A stretch of DNA of 64,000 nt from Candidatus Poribacteria bacterium (GCA_028818695.1 JAPPNK010000002.1:62001-126000), one strand, 5' to 3'; positions 8,898-17,891 are shown, counted from the first letter of the stretch. Translations and numbers: made by a program. The notes: generated by a model from the sequence alone, not told the origin.

Positions 8898-9754
8898 GAG
8901 GGCTGCGGCGCGGCGCCGACATCCCATTTTTTGCCGCTTTCATCGCCCTGAGCGGCTCCTACGCGCTGCTCATCATCGGCATGCTCGCGGCAGACCTGTC
9001 CTTCGCCTCGGCGTCGGACCTGGCGAAGGCGTTTCAAAGCCGAGAGATACGTTACTCTATCGCCTTGAGCCTCGTCTCTTGCACCGTTTCGGCGCTGCTG
9101 TCGATGCTGGCGGCGGTTCCGGCGGGGTATCTGCTCTCGCGGTTTCAGTTTCGGGGGAAAAGTCTGGCGGAGGGCTTGTTCGACATACCGATTGCGCTTC
9201 CGCCGCTGGTGGTGGGGGTCAGCCTGCTCATTCTGTTTCAGACGCCGCCGGGAGATTTTTTAGAAAAAATAACCGCCGGCGCGGCGCGTTATACAGGCTT
9301 CAACTCGCTCATGCGCTGGATCGGCGCGCCGGAGGTGAAAGGCGTCGCTTATGAAACCCCGGCGGTCGTCCTGGCGCAATTCACTGTCGCAGCCGCCTTC
9401 GCGGTGCGGGCGATGCGCGTCTCGTTTGACCAGATCGATCCGCGCCAAGAGCAGGTCGCCTTGACGCTCGGATGCGGACGCGGGCAGGCGTTCTTTCGCG
9501 TCGCCCTTCCGCAGGCGCGCCCAGGACTGCTCGCCGCCTTCACGCTCGCATGGGCGCGCTCCATGGGCGAGTTCGGGCCGGTGCTGGTCTTCGCCGGCGC
9601 GACCCGCATGAAGACCGAGGTTCTGCCGACAACCGTTTTTTTGGAACTGAGCGTCGGCAATTTGGAAGCGGCCGTCTCCGTTTCGTTCGTCATGATCGCC
9701 GCCGCGTTTTTGGCGTTGTGGCTTGCCCGCTCGATTGGACAAGCGCATGATTGA
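8894..9754 (+). CDS. Molybdate/tungstate ABC transporter permease
   Basis: A 286-residue inner-membrane protein with about six predicted helices. The permease EAA-type loop that contacts the ATPase is visible as EQVALTLGCGRGQAFFRVAL, followed by the conserved FTLAWARSMGEFG segment of ModB/TupB/WtpB permeases. The start ATG overlaps the stop of the binding protein. It overlaps the ATPase gene by 8 bases. ModB proteins are usually about 225 residues and TupB-like ones similar, so this version is somewhat long. Confidence 0.9.
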   Translation: MRGLRRGADIPFFAAFIALSGSYALLIIGMLAADLSFASASDLAKAFQSREIRYSIALSLVSCTVSALLSMLAAVPAGYLLSRFQFRGKSLAEGLFDIPIALPPLVVGVSLLILFQTPPGDFLEKITAGAARYTGFNSLMRWIGAPEVKGVAYETPAVVLAQFTVAAAFAVRAMRVSFDQIDPRQEQVALTLGCGRGQAFFRVALPQARPGLLAAFTLAWARSMGEFGPVLVFAGATRMKTEVLPTTVFLELSVGNLEAAVSVSFVMIAAAFLALWLARSIGQAHD

Positions 9755-10406
9755 GTTTCAAAAAGCGACCGTTCAAGCAGGCGAATTCGTTTTAAAAAAC
9801 GTGTCGATCCGCATCGAACAGGGAGAATACGGGGTGTTGATGGGTCCAACAGGCTGCGGCAAGACGACGCTGCTGGAAGCGGCGGTCGGGCTGCGCGCGG
9901 TCGCGTCAGGGCGCGTTCTCGCCGGCGGCATCGATGTGACCCGCCTCAAACCGTCTGCGCGGCAGATCGGATATGTCCCGCAGGACGGCGCTCTCTTCTC
10001 CGCTATGACGGTCGCGGAGCATCTCGCCTTTCCGCTGCGCATACGCCGCATGAAGCGGGCAGAGATACAGCGGCGGGTCGATGATCTGGCAGACCTGCTC
10101 GGCATAAGCGGTTTATTGGACAGGCGCCCGCGCGGATTGAGCGGCGGAGAACGGCAGCGGACGGCGCTCGGAAGGGCGTTGTCGTTTCGTCCGAAGGCTC
10201 TTCTCTTGGACGAACCGCTTAGCGCGCTGGATGAAGAAACGCGGGAACGAATGTATAATGTATTGAAGCGCGTACAAAAAGTGGAGCAAGCGGCCGTCCT
10301 GCATGTGACGCACAGCAGCAGCGAAGCGGCGGCGTTGGCGGATCGAGTGTTTCATCTTAAGAACGGAAAAGCGGCTGAAGTAGAAAGGACGGGCGATGCT
10401 CTGTAA
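9747..10406 (+). CDS. ABC transporter ATP-binding protein (ModC-like, lacks TOBE domain)
   Basis: A 219-residue nucleotide-binding subunit starting MIEFQKATV. Visible motifs are Walker A GPTGCGKTT, Q-loop VPQDG, signature LSGGERQR, Walker B ALLLDEP and the switch His in HVTHS. It couples ATP hydrolysis to oxyanion import. It ends right after the ATPase domain, so it lacks the C-terminal molybdate-sensing TOBE domain of E. coli ModC and is closer in size to TupC. The ATG at 9747 is used rather than the upstream 9723 codon, which would overlap the permease more. Its stop overlaps the moaD start. Confidence 0.9.
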   Translation: MIEFQKATVQAGEFVLKNVSIRIEQGEYGVLMGPTGCGKTTLLEAAVGLRAVASGRVLAGGIDVTRLKPSARQIGYVPQDGALFSAMTVAEHLAFPLRIRRMKRAEIQRRVDDLADLLGISGLLDRRPRGLSGGERQRTALGRALSFRPKALLLDEPLSALDEETRERMYNVLKRVQKVEQAAVLHVTHSSSEAAALADRVFHLKNGKAAEVERTGDAL

Positions 10407-10680
10407 GATACATCTTGTTTATACAGGCCAGCTGCGGTCGGCGGTCGGCATGTCGGAGGATGCGCTGGAGTTTGCGCAGCCTGTGCGTCTTTCGGAGGCT
10501 CTGACAGCGGCGGCTGAGAAACGCGGCGCGGCGGCGCGGCGAATCCTGTTGAACGAGGACGGAAAGATTCAGCGCGCGCTCGTTCTGATGGTCGGCGGAG
10601 CGCAGGTTCCGCGCGGATCCGATCCTGTACTGGAAAACGGCGCCCAATTGACCATCATGACGCCCATCAGCGGAGGATAA
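10396..10680 (+). CDS. moaD: MoaD/ThiS-family sulfur carrier
   Basis: A 94-residue ubiquitin-like protein ending in the required Gly-Gly (TIMTPISGG). Such proteins are adenylated at the C-terminus by an E1 enzyme and then carry sulfur as a thiocarboxylate to molybdopterin synthase or related targets. The next gene is an E1-like protein, and an oxyanion transporter precedes it, which favours MoaD over ThiS. The start overlaps the ATPase stop by 11 bases and has a GAAAGGACGGG ribosome site. Confidence 0.85.
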   Translation: MLCKIHLVYTGQLRSAVGMSEDALEFAQPVRLSEALTAAAEKRGAAARRILLNEDGKIQRALVLMVGGAQVPRGSDPVLENGAQLTIMTPISGG

Positions 10681-10685
10681 TGCGT

Positions 10686-11432
10686 ATGCGAACCGAGTTG
10701 ACCAGCGAGGAGCGCGCCGTTTACGAATGGCAGCTCTGGGTGGACGATTTTGGCGAAAAGGGGCAGCTCGCCCTGCGGAACGCCTCCGTTCTGGTGTCGC
10801 GCTGCGGCGGTCTGGGAGGGCCGGTGGCGTATGAGCTCGCCGCCGCGGGCGTCGGAAAGCTGATCCTGGCACATGAAGGCAATGTGGAGTACTCCGATCT
10901 TAACAGGCAGCTGCTGATGACGCAGGACTGGGTCGGAAAGCCGCGCATCGAAAGCGCAAAACGGCGCCTTCAGGAACTGAACCCGCGCCTTGAGGTTGAG
11001 GCGCACAATGTGAATGTCAACGAAGAGAACGCGGCGGAGCTGGTCGGCGCGGCAGACCTGATCATCGACTGCGCGCCCATGTTTGAGGAGCGCTTTGCGA
11101 TGAACCGGCAGGCGGTCCTGCAGCGCAAGCCGATCATCGAGTGCGCGATGTACGACCTCGAAGCGTCCATCACAACGATCATACCAGGTCAAACGCCGTG
11201 CCTAGCATGCGTCGTCCCGTCGGTTCCGCCCGCATGGGAGCGCCAATTCCCGGTGATCGGAGCCGTCTCCGGCGCGGTCGGATGCATGGCGGTCATGGAG
11301 GCGGTGAAGGTCCTGGCAGGCTTCGGCAAGCCGCTGCTCGGACGGATGATTCATTTTGACCTGCGCTCCGCCTCGTTTTCGGAATTTCAGATAGAGCGCG
11401 ACTCCGATTGCGCGGTGTGCGGCTCGCTGTAG
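10686..11432 (+). CDS. moeB: MoeB/ThiF-family E1-like adenylyltransferase with altered active site
   Basis: About 248 residues. The nucleotide-binding loop is RCGGLGGP, the Arg finger is in DLNRQLLM, and two zinc-binding pairs are CLAC and CAVC. It would activate the C-terminal glycine of the MoaD protein encoded just upstream. Compared with E. coli MoeB, the acidic LDFD segment is replaced by LAHEGN and the CTDN motif, whose Asp binds magnesium, is replaced by CAPM. The catalytic Cys region of MoeB/UBA-type enzymes also lacks Cys. ATG at 10686 sits 9 bases after GGAGG; ATG at 10680 overlaps the moaD stop and is possible. Family call is strong; activity is uncertain. Confidence 0.8.
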   Translation: MRTELTSEERAVYEWQLWVDDFGEKGQLALRNASVLVSRCGGLGGPVAYELAAAGVGKLILAHEGNVEYSDLNRQLLMTQDWVGKPRIESAKRRLQELNPRLEVEAHNVNVNEENAAELVGAADLIIDCAPMFEERFAMNRQAVLQRKPIIECAMYDLEASITTIIPGQTPCLACVVPSVPPAWERQFPVIGAVSGAVGCMAVMEAVKVLAGFGKPLLGRMIHFDLRSASFSEFQIERDSDCAVCGSL

Positions 11433-11442
11433 CGGAGGTCGA

Positions 11443-12240
11443 TTGCGCGCCGCCGATCGTAACGAAAAGGATGACACGTCGGCTGTGTATGAACGCGGAT
11501 TAAAGACGCATTCTTGGTTGGTCGGGGCGGCGTGCGCGTTCATATGCTGCGCGGCGTATGCGGGAACGCCCGCGCTCATTGACCCAGGCATACCGCATAT
11601 GGAGCGGTCGGTGTACCGCCTGACGCGCGAGGACGGCTCCGTTTCCACCTCAACGCATCTCGTCGCTCTCTCCGAGGAGAACGATGAAAAGCTGTATCTC
11701 ATCAAGACCTTCGACAAAAAGATGCTCCTCCGAAGAAACAACTTGACGCCCATCAACATCACTAAGTGGAAAAAGAACGACGCCGGCGAGAACACCGACG
11801 AGGTGGACTGGGAGATTCGATACGAGAAAGACCGCGTCCATTACATCTTTCCCGGGCCGACGCGCAACAAGGTTGAAAAGGTGGACGAAAACAGGTACGA
11901 CGCCAACGCCATCGTGCATACGGTGCGCGGCTTTCCATTTGAGAAGAAGAAAGAGGTGAAGCTAACATTGGTGACGCATGACCACCGCTTGGGCGTCTAC
12001 TTTAAAATTGTCGGTCGAGAGCTCGCCTCCGCCCCTGTCGGCGAGTTCGACTGCTACAAGATTCAGGCAGGCTTGTCGGGATGGAAAGGCAGGATTATGA
12101 CAAAGAAGCTCTACTTCTGGGTTGAAGCGGAAGCGCCGCACCGGCTTATTCGGCAGATAGATGAAGGGATCACCGATGTGCGCTTGACGGAGCTGGCGGA
12201 ATACGAGGTCGGCGTCGACCATGAAGAGGCGGAGCGTTGA
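11443..12240 (+). CDS. Exported protein, DUF3108-like
   Basis: A 265-residue protein with a TTG start placed 4 bases after a GGAGG site at 11434-11438. A hydrophobic signal segment (WLVGAACAFICCAAYAGTPA) follows about 25 charged residues. The mature part is beta-rich. Its end, with FDCYKIQAGLSGW, KKLYFWVEAEAPHRL and a closing RLTELAEYEV, is like the DUF3108 family of periplasmic proteins related to lipoprotein-carrier folds. It starts 10 bases after the MoeB-like gene and overlaps the next gene by 3 bases, so it may share the transcript, although a link to cofactor synthesis is not evident. Confidence 0.65.
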   Translation: MRAADRNEKDDTSAVYERGLKTHSWLVGAACAFICCAAYAGTPALIDPGIPHMERSVYRLTREDGSVSTSTHLVALSEENDEKLYLIKTFDKKMLLRRNNLTPINITKWKKNDAGENTDEVDWEIRYEKDRVHYIFPGPTRNKVEKVDENRYDANAIVHTVRGFPFEKKKEVKLTLVTHDHRLGVYFKIVGRELASAPVGEFDCYKIQAGLSGWKGRIMTKKLYFWVEAEAPHRLIRQIDEGITDVRLTELAEYEVGVDHEEAER

Positions 12241-13391
12241 AACGGCTGCTGCGCGTTCTCATCTGGTGCGCTCTCGGCGGCGCCGCGCTCGCGCCTTCAT
12301 GGGGGCAGAACCTGCTGCTGGAGGATTACCGCCCGCCGGTCAGCTCGGCGCGCGCCCTGCGCCTGAACCTAGACCTAGACTACGCCGCCGGCGGAGGCGA
12401 GCCGTCGTCGAACCGCTCCAATCTGTTCGCCCTTTACCGGTATTTTTACGACTCGCTTCCGTTCGCCTATTTCGTTGACGCTTCTGTCGATGCGGCTCGT
12501 TCCAGCGGCGCAACCGAGCGCGTTGTTATCGAAGCCTCCGAGCGCGCCCGCGCGTTCGTCTATAAAGACCTGTTCGGCGGAGCGGAACTGCGCCGATCCT
12601 ACCGCTCAAGCGGACCGGACGCCGGCGGACAGGCGAACGGATCGATCGGCGTCGGCTACGGACGATTCATCAACGCGACCCCGCTCGCAAAAGCGGCGCG
12701 CATGGAAGACACGCTGCTGGAGCTCGGGTTGTTGCGCGACGACCTTCCCGCCGAGACGATGATTGAGCTCGGACAGATCATCCAGCGCGAATCGGAATTC
12801 AAGGAGCAGTACGGCGACACCTTCCGACAAGAATGGTTCAAGGCGATGGAACGCGCCGCGCTGGAATCGGGCATGATGATTGAGCCTGAGCTGGGCGCGG
12901 CGGCGCTGTTAAAGATGGATGAAACGCTGTTGCGCGAGCGCATCTTCGACCGGTATTTTGGGTGGGAAGTCAGCCTCAGCGTCGGTTCCGACCTGTTCCC
13001 GTTTGAAAAGCTTAAAGAGGGCGGGCGCGTCTTAGTGGGGGCGTACAGGCTCGCAAAGCCGCTCGGATGGCGCATGCAGTGGAACGAAACGCTCTCGCTC
13101 CAGTCGCCGATGAACGAGCATTTTGGCGAATCGCTCCGCTTCTCGGTCGAAAGCGAATTCTCCTATGAGGTTAGCAACCGCATCGATCTGATCTTCATGC
13201 ACCGCCTGAACGCGTCGCGGGAGCCGGACGAAACAGGAGCCTTTGAGAATGCAGTGGACAGCCGCCTGCAGGCGTCGTTCACGTTCTTTATTGAGAACGC
13301 CTTGACGCTCAACTCCTCCGCTTTCTGGAGCTCCGAGGGCGGCTCGCGCAACCAGGGTTTGTCGCTTATTTTCGGTTACCGCCTCTTTTAA
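12237..13391 (+). CDS. Putative outer-membrane beta-barrel protein
   Basis: A 384-residue protein with a signal peptide (LLRVLIWCALGGAALAPSWGQ). Residues beyond 230 alternate polar and hydrophobic positions in beta-strand style and the protein ends in Phe (LIFGYRLF), the usual end of outer-membrane barrels. The start is a TTG overlapping the stop of the preceding DUF3108-like gene (TTGA). Its end overlaps the end of the opposing glycosyltransferase gene by 26 bases. No specific porin family is recognised. Confidence 0.65.
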   Translation: MKRLLRVLIWCALGGAALAPSWGQNLLLEDYRPPVSSARALRLNLDLDYAAGGGEPSSNRSNLFALYRYFYDSLPFAYFVDASVDAARSSGATERVVIEASERARAFVYKDLFGGAELRRSYRSSGPDAGGQANGSIGVGYGRFINATPLAKAARMEDTLLELGLLRDDLPAETMIELGQIIQRESEFKEQYGDTFRQEWFKAMERAALESGMMIEPELGAAALLKMDETLLRERIFDRYFGWEVSLSVGSDLFPFEKLKEGGRVLVGAYRLAKPLGWRMQWNETLSLQSPMNEHFGESLRFSVESEFSYEVSNRIDLIFMHRLNASREPDETGAFENAVDSRLQASFTFFIENALTLNSSAFWSSEGGSRNQGLSLIFGYRLF

Positions 13392-14538
13392 CGCCTGCCG
13401 CGGACGCTTCCAGCAGTTTTAGATACGCCTCGGCGATGTTCCCCCATGCGTAGGCGCGCGCCTTCTCGGCGTTCGCGTTTCCATACCGCCGGCGCAGATC
13501 GGGGTTGTGGATAAGCCGCTCTAGCAGTTCCGCCAGCCTGCGGTGATCCCCCGCCTCAAACAGCCGCCCGTTCACCCCGTCTTCGATCAGCTCCGTCATC
13601 CCTTGCGCCCGCGTCGACACAACGGGCAGCCCTGTCGCCATCGCCTCCAGCGCCGCCAACGGCATCCCTTCCGCCAGAGAGGTCAACGCGAAGATGTCCG
13701 CCTCGGCGTACTGCTTCGGCAGCTCCTCATATGGAACGGAGCCGACAAAGCGGACGCAGTCTTGAACGTTCAGCTGCTCGGCGAGCGCTTCCAGCCGGGC
13801 GCGTTCCTGCCCGTCGCCGACAATGGCAGCCTCAAACGGCGGAGCTGCGCGTTTTTTAAGCTCTGCCGCCGCGCGAATGAATGTGTCAAAGCCTTTGCGC
13901 GGTATGAGTCTGCCGACGCCCAAAGCCCGAACAGGCGTACGCGCCGGCCGTTCCGCCGGCGAAAACATCTCCAGGTCGATGCCGTCCGGTATGACCTCAA
14001 TCGGCTGCCGCGGCGCGGTTTGAAGCGCCAACTTCCGCAGCCCCTCGCTGCATGCGACCACATACGACGCATGCTTCCAGATGCTCAGCAGCGCCGGCTT
14101 GAGCGCCCGATACAGATGCCGGTAATGAGGCGGGTCAGGGTTCGGCCGCGGCACATCCCTGCCCCCAAGAAAGACCACATACGGTATCCGGAAACGGCGT
14201 TTGAGAAGATAGGCGGCGCCGCCGGAGGGTATCCCGAAGAAGACCTGAACGGCGTCGGGGCGGTTTTTCTTGGCGGAGCGCCATGCCGTCCGCGCGGAGC
14301 TGGCGGCGTAGGTTAGCATCTCGGTTATTTTGGCGGAATTCGGGCTGGCGCGAAGGGCGGGGGCGCGTTCAATTCGGCATCCGTTCTGCGTTTCAAGGCG
14401 CGGCAGGTCTCGATAGGCGGAGGTGACGATATGGACCTCATGCCCGCGCGCGGCGTACTCCTTCGCCAGCCGTTCCGTCACGCGCCCGCCGCCCCCTCCG
14501 ATGGGCGGATACTCATGATTGAAGAGCAGCAGCTTCAT
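13366..14538 (-). CDS. Glycosyltransferase family 4 (GT-B fold)
   Basis: A 390-residue cytoplasmic enzyme. The N-terminal acceptor domain begins NHEYPPIGGGGGRVTERLA, a typical GT4 opening. The C-terminal donor domain shows VGRLIPRKGFDTFIRA, VGDGQERARLEAL and the EX7E-type EGMPLAALEAMATGLPVV. It transfers a sugar from a nucleotide donor, probably for cell-surface polysaccharide or glycolipid. It is translated after the coiled-coil gene (4-base overlap), and a GT39 gene lies further upstream on the same strand. Confidence 0.9.
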   Translation of the reverse strand: MKLLLFNHEYPPIGGGGGRVTERLAKEYAARGHEVHIVTSAYRDLPRLETQNGCRIERAPALRASPNSAKITEMLTYAASSARTAWRSAKKNRPDAVQVFFGIPSGGAAYLLKRRFRIPYVVFLGGRDVPRPNPDPPHYRHLYRALKPALLSIWKHASYVVACSEGLRKLALQTAPRQPIEVIPDGIDLEMFSPAERPARTPVRALGVGRLIPRKGFDTFIRAAAELKKRAAPPFEAAIVGDGQERARLEALAEQLNVQDCVRFVGSVPYEELPKQYAEADIFALTSLAEGMPLAALEAMATGLPVVSTRAQGMTELIEDGVNGRLFEAGDHRRLAELLERLIHNPDLRRRYGNANAEKARAYAWGNIAEAYLKLLEASAAGVKRGGNRK

Positions 14539-15056
14539 CCCTGCTCGCTTCGACTGCTCCGACTAAAGAGCCGCTTGAAGAAGCCCTTGCGCGCCGGCAG
14601 CGCCTTCATCCGCAGCGCCTGCTCATTTGAAAGCAGCAGCGTCAGCCGTTCATTCACATTCTCCAGATTTTCGATGCGCGGTCGAAGATGCTTCAGCTCC
14701 TCTTCGGCGTTTTGGCGCCGTTTTCGTTCGATCTCGGTCGACTCTTCTTTCGCTTCCAGTCTCGTCTTCAGCGTTTCCATATGCGCGTTGAGGTCGTTGG
14801 CGCGGCTTTGCGTCTGCTCAAGCGCCTGCTCCCGGCGCGTCAATATGTCTTTCAGCTCGGCGCATTCGTTTTGGCGGAGCTGTACCTCGCGCGTCCGCTC
14901 CTCGTCGCGTTTTTGGAGCTGCTCCCGCTCTTTTTGGCGGGCGACTTTTTCCGCCTCCAGTTTTGTTTTAAGGATCTCAACATGCGTTTCTAAGTAGGCG
15001 TTGTCGTACTCAAGCCGCTTTATCTGCCGTTCCGCTTTCGCCGCCTTTTTTCCCAT
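14535..15056 (-). CDS. Coiled-coil protein of unknown function
   Basis: A 173-residue protein that is predicted coiled coil from about residue 5 to 145, rich in Glu, Lys, Arg and Gln. The C-terminal 30 residues are basic (GFFKRLFSRSSRS) and could bind a membrane or partner. No signal peptide is present. An AGAGGATCG ribosome site precedes the start. The gene overlaps the start of the glycosyltransferase gene by 4 bases (ATGA), implying coupled translation and perhaps a scaffold role in surface glycan assembly, which is inference only. Confidence 0.75.
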   Translation of the reverse strand: MGKKAAKAERQIKRLEYDNAYLETHVEILKTKLEAEKVARQKEREQLQKRDEERTREVQLRQNECAELKDILTRREQALEQTQSRANDLNAHMETLKTRLEAKEESTEIERKRRQNAEEELKHLRPRIENLENVNERLTLLLSNEQALRMKALPARKGFFKRLFSRSSRSEQG

Positions 15057-15444
15057 CGATCCTCTCCCTAGTCTTTAACATGCGAATCCAGAGGCGCCGC
15101 CTCCGCATCCCGCCGTTCCCGCGCAAGCGCAAACGTCTTTATCGCGCGTCTCCGATATGAGTTGCAATGGGGCGGCGGGCAACGAATATTGTGACGGACG
15201 ATCCGCTTGCCGAGCATATGCGGCGCCTCTTGTGGAGCTTATGCGTACGCTAAATATAGCGCATCGCCGTCAGTAGAGGCTACTCCAAAGAAACTGACCT
15301 TGAGGCTTAGTTGGGACATGTCGGGGCGCGAAGACAGGTAAATTGCAACTGCGCAGCAAGATTCCCGCCTACATCGAAACGGCAATGAAAAGTAGGAATG
15401 AGGCGCCGCGGATGCAGGATAAATCAGGCGCGCTTGAGAAGGTT
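15057..15444. other. Intergenic gap with repeat remnants
   Basis: This 388-base gap has no convincing gene. Near 15078-15130 there is a remnant of the GGAATCCAGAGG / CCCGCGCAAGC palindromic repeat, and AGTTGGGACAT, the end of repeat family A, is at 15309-15319. The rest shows nothing I recognise. Confidence 0.5.
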
Positions 15445-17163
15445 TTATGGGCGCGGCCAGTCGTACACCGCCGCTTTGTTGTCAACATCGCGGAAAACAA
15501 CCTCCCAGTCGCTTGGCTCCGTTGACAGCAAATAAGGCATTCCGCCTTTTTCCAGGACCTCCTCAAATTCATTCGGCGAATTAATGGAACGAAATCGATA
15601 TGCGGGTCGATCAGCAAAGAACATCACCTTCAGATTTTCTACCGGACTCATTTCCTCTGTTATTTCAACGAATAAAACTGCGTTGGACGGTAGATTATTC
15701 CGCGCGCTGTCTGCAATCTTCGCATACGGAGTCGGGGTTCCGCCTCCGCCTGCAATGAGAGAACTCACCCATACCGACCGCCACACCAGCGTAAGACCCG
15801 CCGCAATTACAAATCCAAAGCAGAGCCATCGAAAGGCGTCAGAACGAGCATGCTGAACTAAACGCGACCCGATCCAATAGGCCGCCCATGCCACAGCAAA
15901 TGCGATCGCTATACTGATCACCGGCCATGGCCGTTCAAGTAAGATTGCCCCGAAGGCGTCGCTTTCATGAGCGCCCCGGCCCCATCCGATGGGAGCCTGC
16001 GGCAGGACAAGAACGACCAAAGCGGAGCCTGTCAATACGCATAACTCCCAGCTCCTTCCTCCTTTAGAGACAGCGCGCGAGATGAACTCGCCCAGAATCA
16101 GCAGAAATGCGGGAACCGCGATAAGAACCGCCGAGGGCGTTTTGGTCGCAGCAAGGAGATTCGGCGCCAAGACGCCGAAACCCCATGCGTATGCGATGCA
16201 CAAAGAGATGCGCTTTTCGGTCAAAAGAGGCTTTAGCAGCGCGATCACTGCAACCATTGCTGAGGCAAAAAAGGCATGCAGCAGAAACGGAAAATAGTCG
16301 AACAGGAGGCGGTCCCATGGCGCGCCCCAATGCTCAATATTCGACACGAGATGACGGAAGACATAGCCATGCTCATGATGGAATTCTTGGGGAAACCGAA
16401 TCGCCGTTGAAACAGTCCACGGCAAGGCGACTACTAAAGACGCGCCGATTAGCCCAAGTAGATGACGAAGTCGAAAGCCAGAGTCTTCGCGCCTTCCGAG
16501 ACGGAAGGCGGGAGCCAGAAGGATCGCGAGCGCAATGCCTGTCACGATAAGAGCCAGATAGCTTTTCGAGAGGTAAGCGCAGCCTTGTCCAAAACCGGCA
16601 AGCAGAACATCGCGCCATCGCCCTGATTTCATGGCGCGAATGAGAAAATAAACGGCAAACTCGGTCCAGAACAGCAACGAAATGTCGATCGCGTCGCTGA
16701 ACAAATATCCGTGCGTCAGCTCGGCGATTGTCGGCAAGAACGCCTGAATCGAAGCGGCGGCAAAGGCGACGGATCTGCCAAACAGCTCCCTTCCGATCAA
16801 ATAGGTGAGGAAGACAGACAGAGACGCCAAAATGAGCGACGGAAACCTAAGGACGAACGTGTTGACGCCAAAAACAGCGTAGGAAGCGGCGATTTTCCAG
16901 AGCGGCAAGATCGGCTTATGAAGCCATATATGGTTGGAGGTCCACGACTTGTGGGTGTAGGATAGATGCGGCGTATCGTAGAGCGTCGGCGTGAGCGGAT
17001 GTTTCAACAGGTTGCGCGCGACGATGGCATGACACGCCTCGTCATAGCCGAGATGTTGATGCCCCAGATGCGGCAGTTTGAGGAGCGCAGACGCAAAACA
17101 AAGCGCGCCGATCGTCAAAGCCGACCAGTGAGCGCGAAGAAAACGGGCTGCGGCAACGATCAT
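15445..17163 (-). CDS. Glycosyltransferase family 39 / ArnT-like membrane protein
   Basis: A 572-residue integral membrane protein with about eleven hydrophobic helices. The first periplasmic loop has HLGYDEACHAIVARN, with the acidic residue pair used by GT39/ArnT/PMT enzymes, which transfer sugars from polyprenyl-phosphate donors on the periplasmic face. Other typical segments are LRFPSLILASLSVFLTYLIG and AYLSKSYLALI. The C-terminal roughly 120 residues form a periplasmic domain. No clear ribosome site precedes the ATG at 17163. It shares strand with the GT4 and coiled-coil genes after a gap of almost 400 bases. Confidence 0.85.
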   Translation of the reverse strand: MIVAAARFLRAHWSALTIGALCFASALLKLPHLGHQHLGYDEACHAIVARNLLKHPLTPTLYDTPHLSYTHKSWTSNHIWLHKPILPLWKIAASYAVFGVNTFVLRFPSLILASLSVFLTYLIGRELFGRSVAFAAASIQAFLPTIAELTHGYLFSDAIDISLLFWTEFAVYFLIRAMKSGRWRDVLLAGFGQGCAYLSKSYLALIVTGIALAILLAPAFRLGRREDSGFRLRHLLGLIGASLVVALPWTVSTAIRFPQEFHHEHGYVFRHLVSNIEHWGAPWDRLLFDYFPFLLHAFFASAMVAVIALLKPLLTEKRISLCIAYAWGFGVLAPNLLAATKTPSAVLIAVPAFLLILGEFISRAVSKGGRSWELCVLTGSALVVLVLPQAPIGWGRGAHESDAFGAILLERPWPVISIAIAFAVAWAAYWIGSRLVQHARSDAFRWLCFGFVIAAGLTLVWRSVWVSSLIAGGGGTPTPYAKIADSARNNLPSNAVLFVEITEEMSPVENLKVMFFADRPAYRFRSINSPNEFEEVLEKGGMPYLLSTEPSDWEVVFRDVDNKAAVYDWPRP

Positions 17164-17191
17164 AAACGGGTCATCTATGTTCGCATCATCC

Positions 17192-17557
17192 TTAGGACTT
17201 CAGTTCTCTGAATATTGGATTACTTGGATTTAACTTCTCCAAATAAGCGAGTGCCGCTGCGGCCCTGATCCATTCCGCCTGCGCTTTTTTAAGCTCGGCT
17301 AGAACATCTTCATGCTGTTTCAGCCACTTCATTCGCTGCTTGCTATAGGGCTTGGCTTTTAGCTGAGCGATCGCTCTTTCCGCGTTGCGCTGTAAAGTAT
17401 GAAAAACGACCATGCCCTGATCATTCGGATCGGGAATGTAATTATCGACCAGTTCTTGAACAAATCTTGGATCGTTCAAATCTCGCCGTGTTTTCTTCTC
17501 TTCGCGACGTTTTCCAATTTTCACTTGCGCCTGCGCTCCTTTCCTGAGTCCATGCAA
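17192..17557 (-). CDS. Array paralogue 5 (type A module), short hypothetical
   Basis: A 121-residue charged helical protein carrying the array core FVQELVDNYIPDPNDQ, then a helix with AERAIAQLKAKPYSKQRMKW. It has no signal sequence or anchor, unlike the full-length founder at 18653-19315. The start is a TTG that lies in sequence derived from the founder's linker, read in a shifted frame. The C-terminus (LEKLNPSNPIFRELKS) diverges from the other copies. It may be a functional short protein or a decayed duplicate. It is the last member of the leftward array. Confidence 0.5.
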   Translation of the reverse strand: MHGLRKGAQAQVKIGKRREEKKTRRDLNDPRFVQELVDNYIPDPNDQGMVVFHTLQRNAERAIAQLKAKPYSKQRMKWLKQHEDVLAELKKAQAEWIRAAAALAYLEKLNPSNPIFRELKS

Positions 17558-17564
17558 CGGCCGC

Positions 17565-17891
17565 TCAATTTTCCTCTGAATCGGCTGGTTTATTTGGATC
17601 GGTTCTGTCCAAATAATCGAGCACCGCTGCGGCCCTGATCCATTCCGTCTGCGCTTTTTTAAGCTCGGCTAGATCACTTTCACGTTCTTTCAGCTTTTTC
17701 ATTTGCTGCTCGCAATAGGGTTTGGTTTTTATCCGAGCAATCCCATTTCCCACTGAGCGCTGTACTTTAAGAAAAACTGCCATATCATTCGGGTCGGGAG
17801 TGTAATTATCGACCAGTTCTTGAACAAACTTTGGGTCGTTCAACAAATCTCGCAGTGTTCCCCTCTCTTCGCGACGTGTTCCAATTTCCAC
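17565..17891 (-). CDS. Array paralogue 4 (type B module), short hypothetical
   Basis: A 108-residue protein with the core FVQELVDNYTPDPNDMAVF and a C-terminal helix ending ADSEEN. By eye its translation is identical to the copy at 18302-18628, 737 bases away. The stop is a TGA where the founder gene has TCA in the same context (EEN followed by Ser), so a single change may have ended the frame. It lacks a signal peptide. Confidence 0.5.
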   Translation of the reverse strand: MEIGTRREERGTLRDLLNDPKFVQELVDNYTPDPNDMAVFLKVQRSVGNGIARIKTKPYCEQQMKKLKERESDLAELKKAQTEWIRAAAVLDYLDRTDPNKPADSEEN

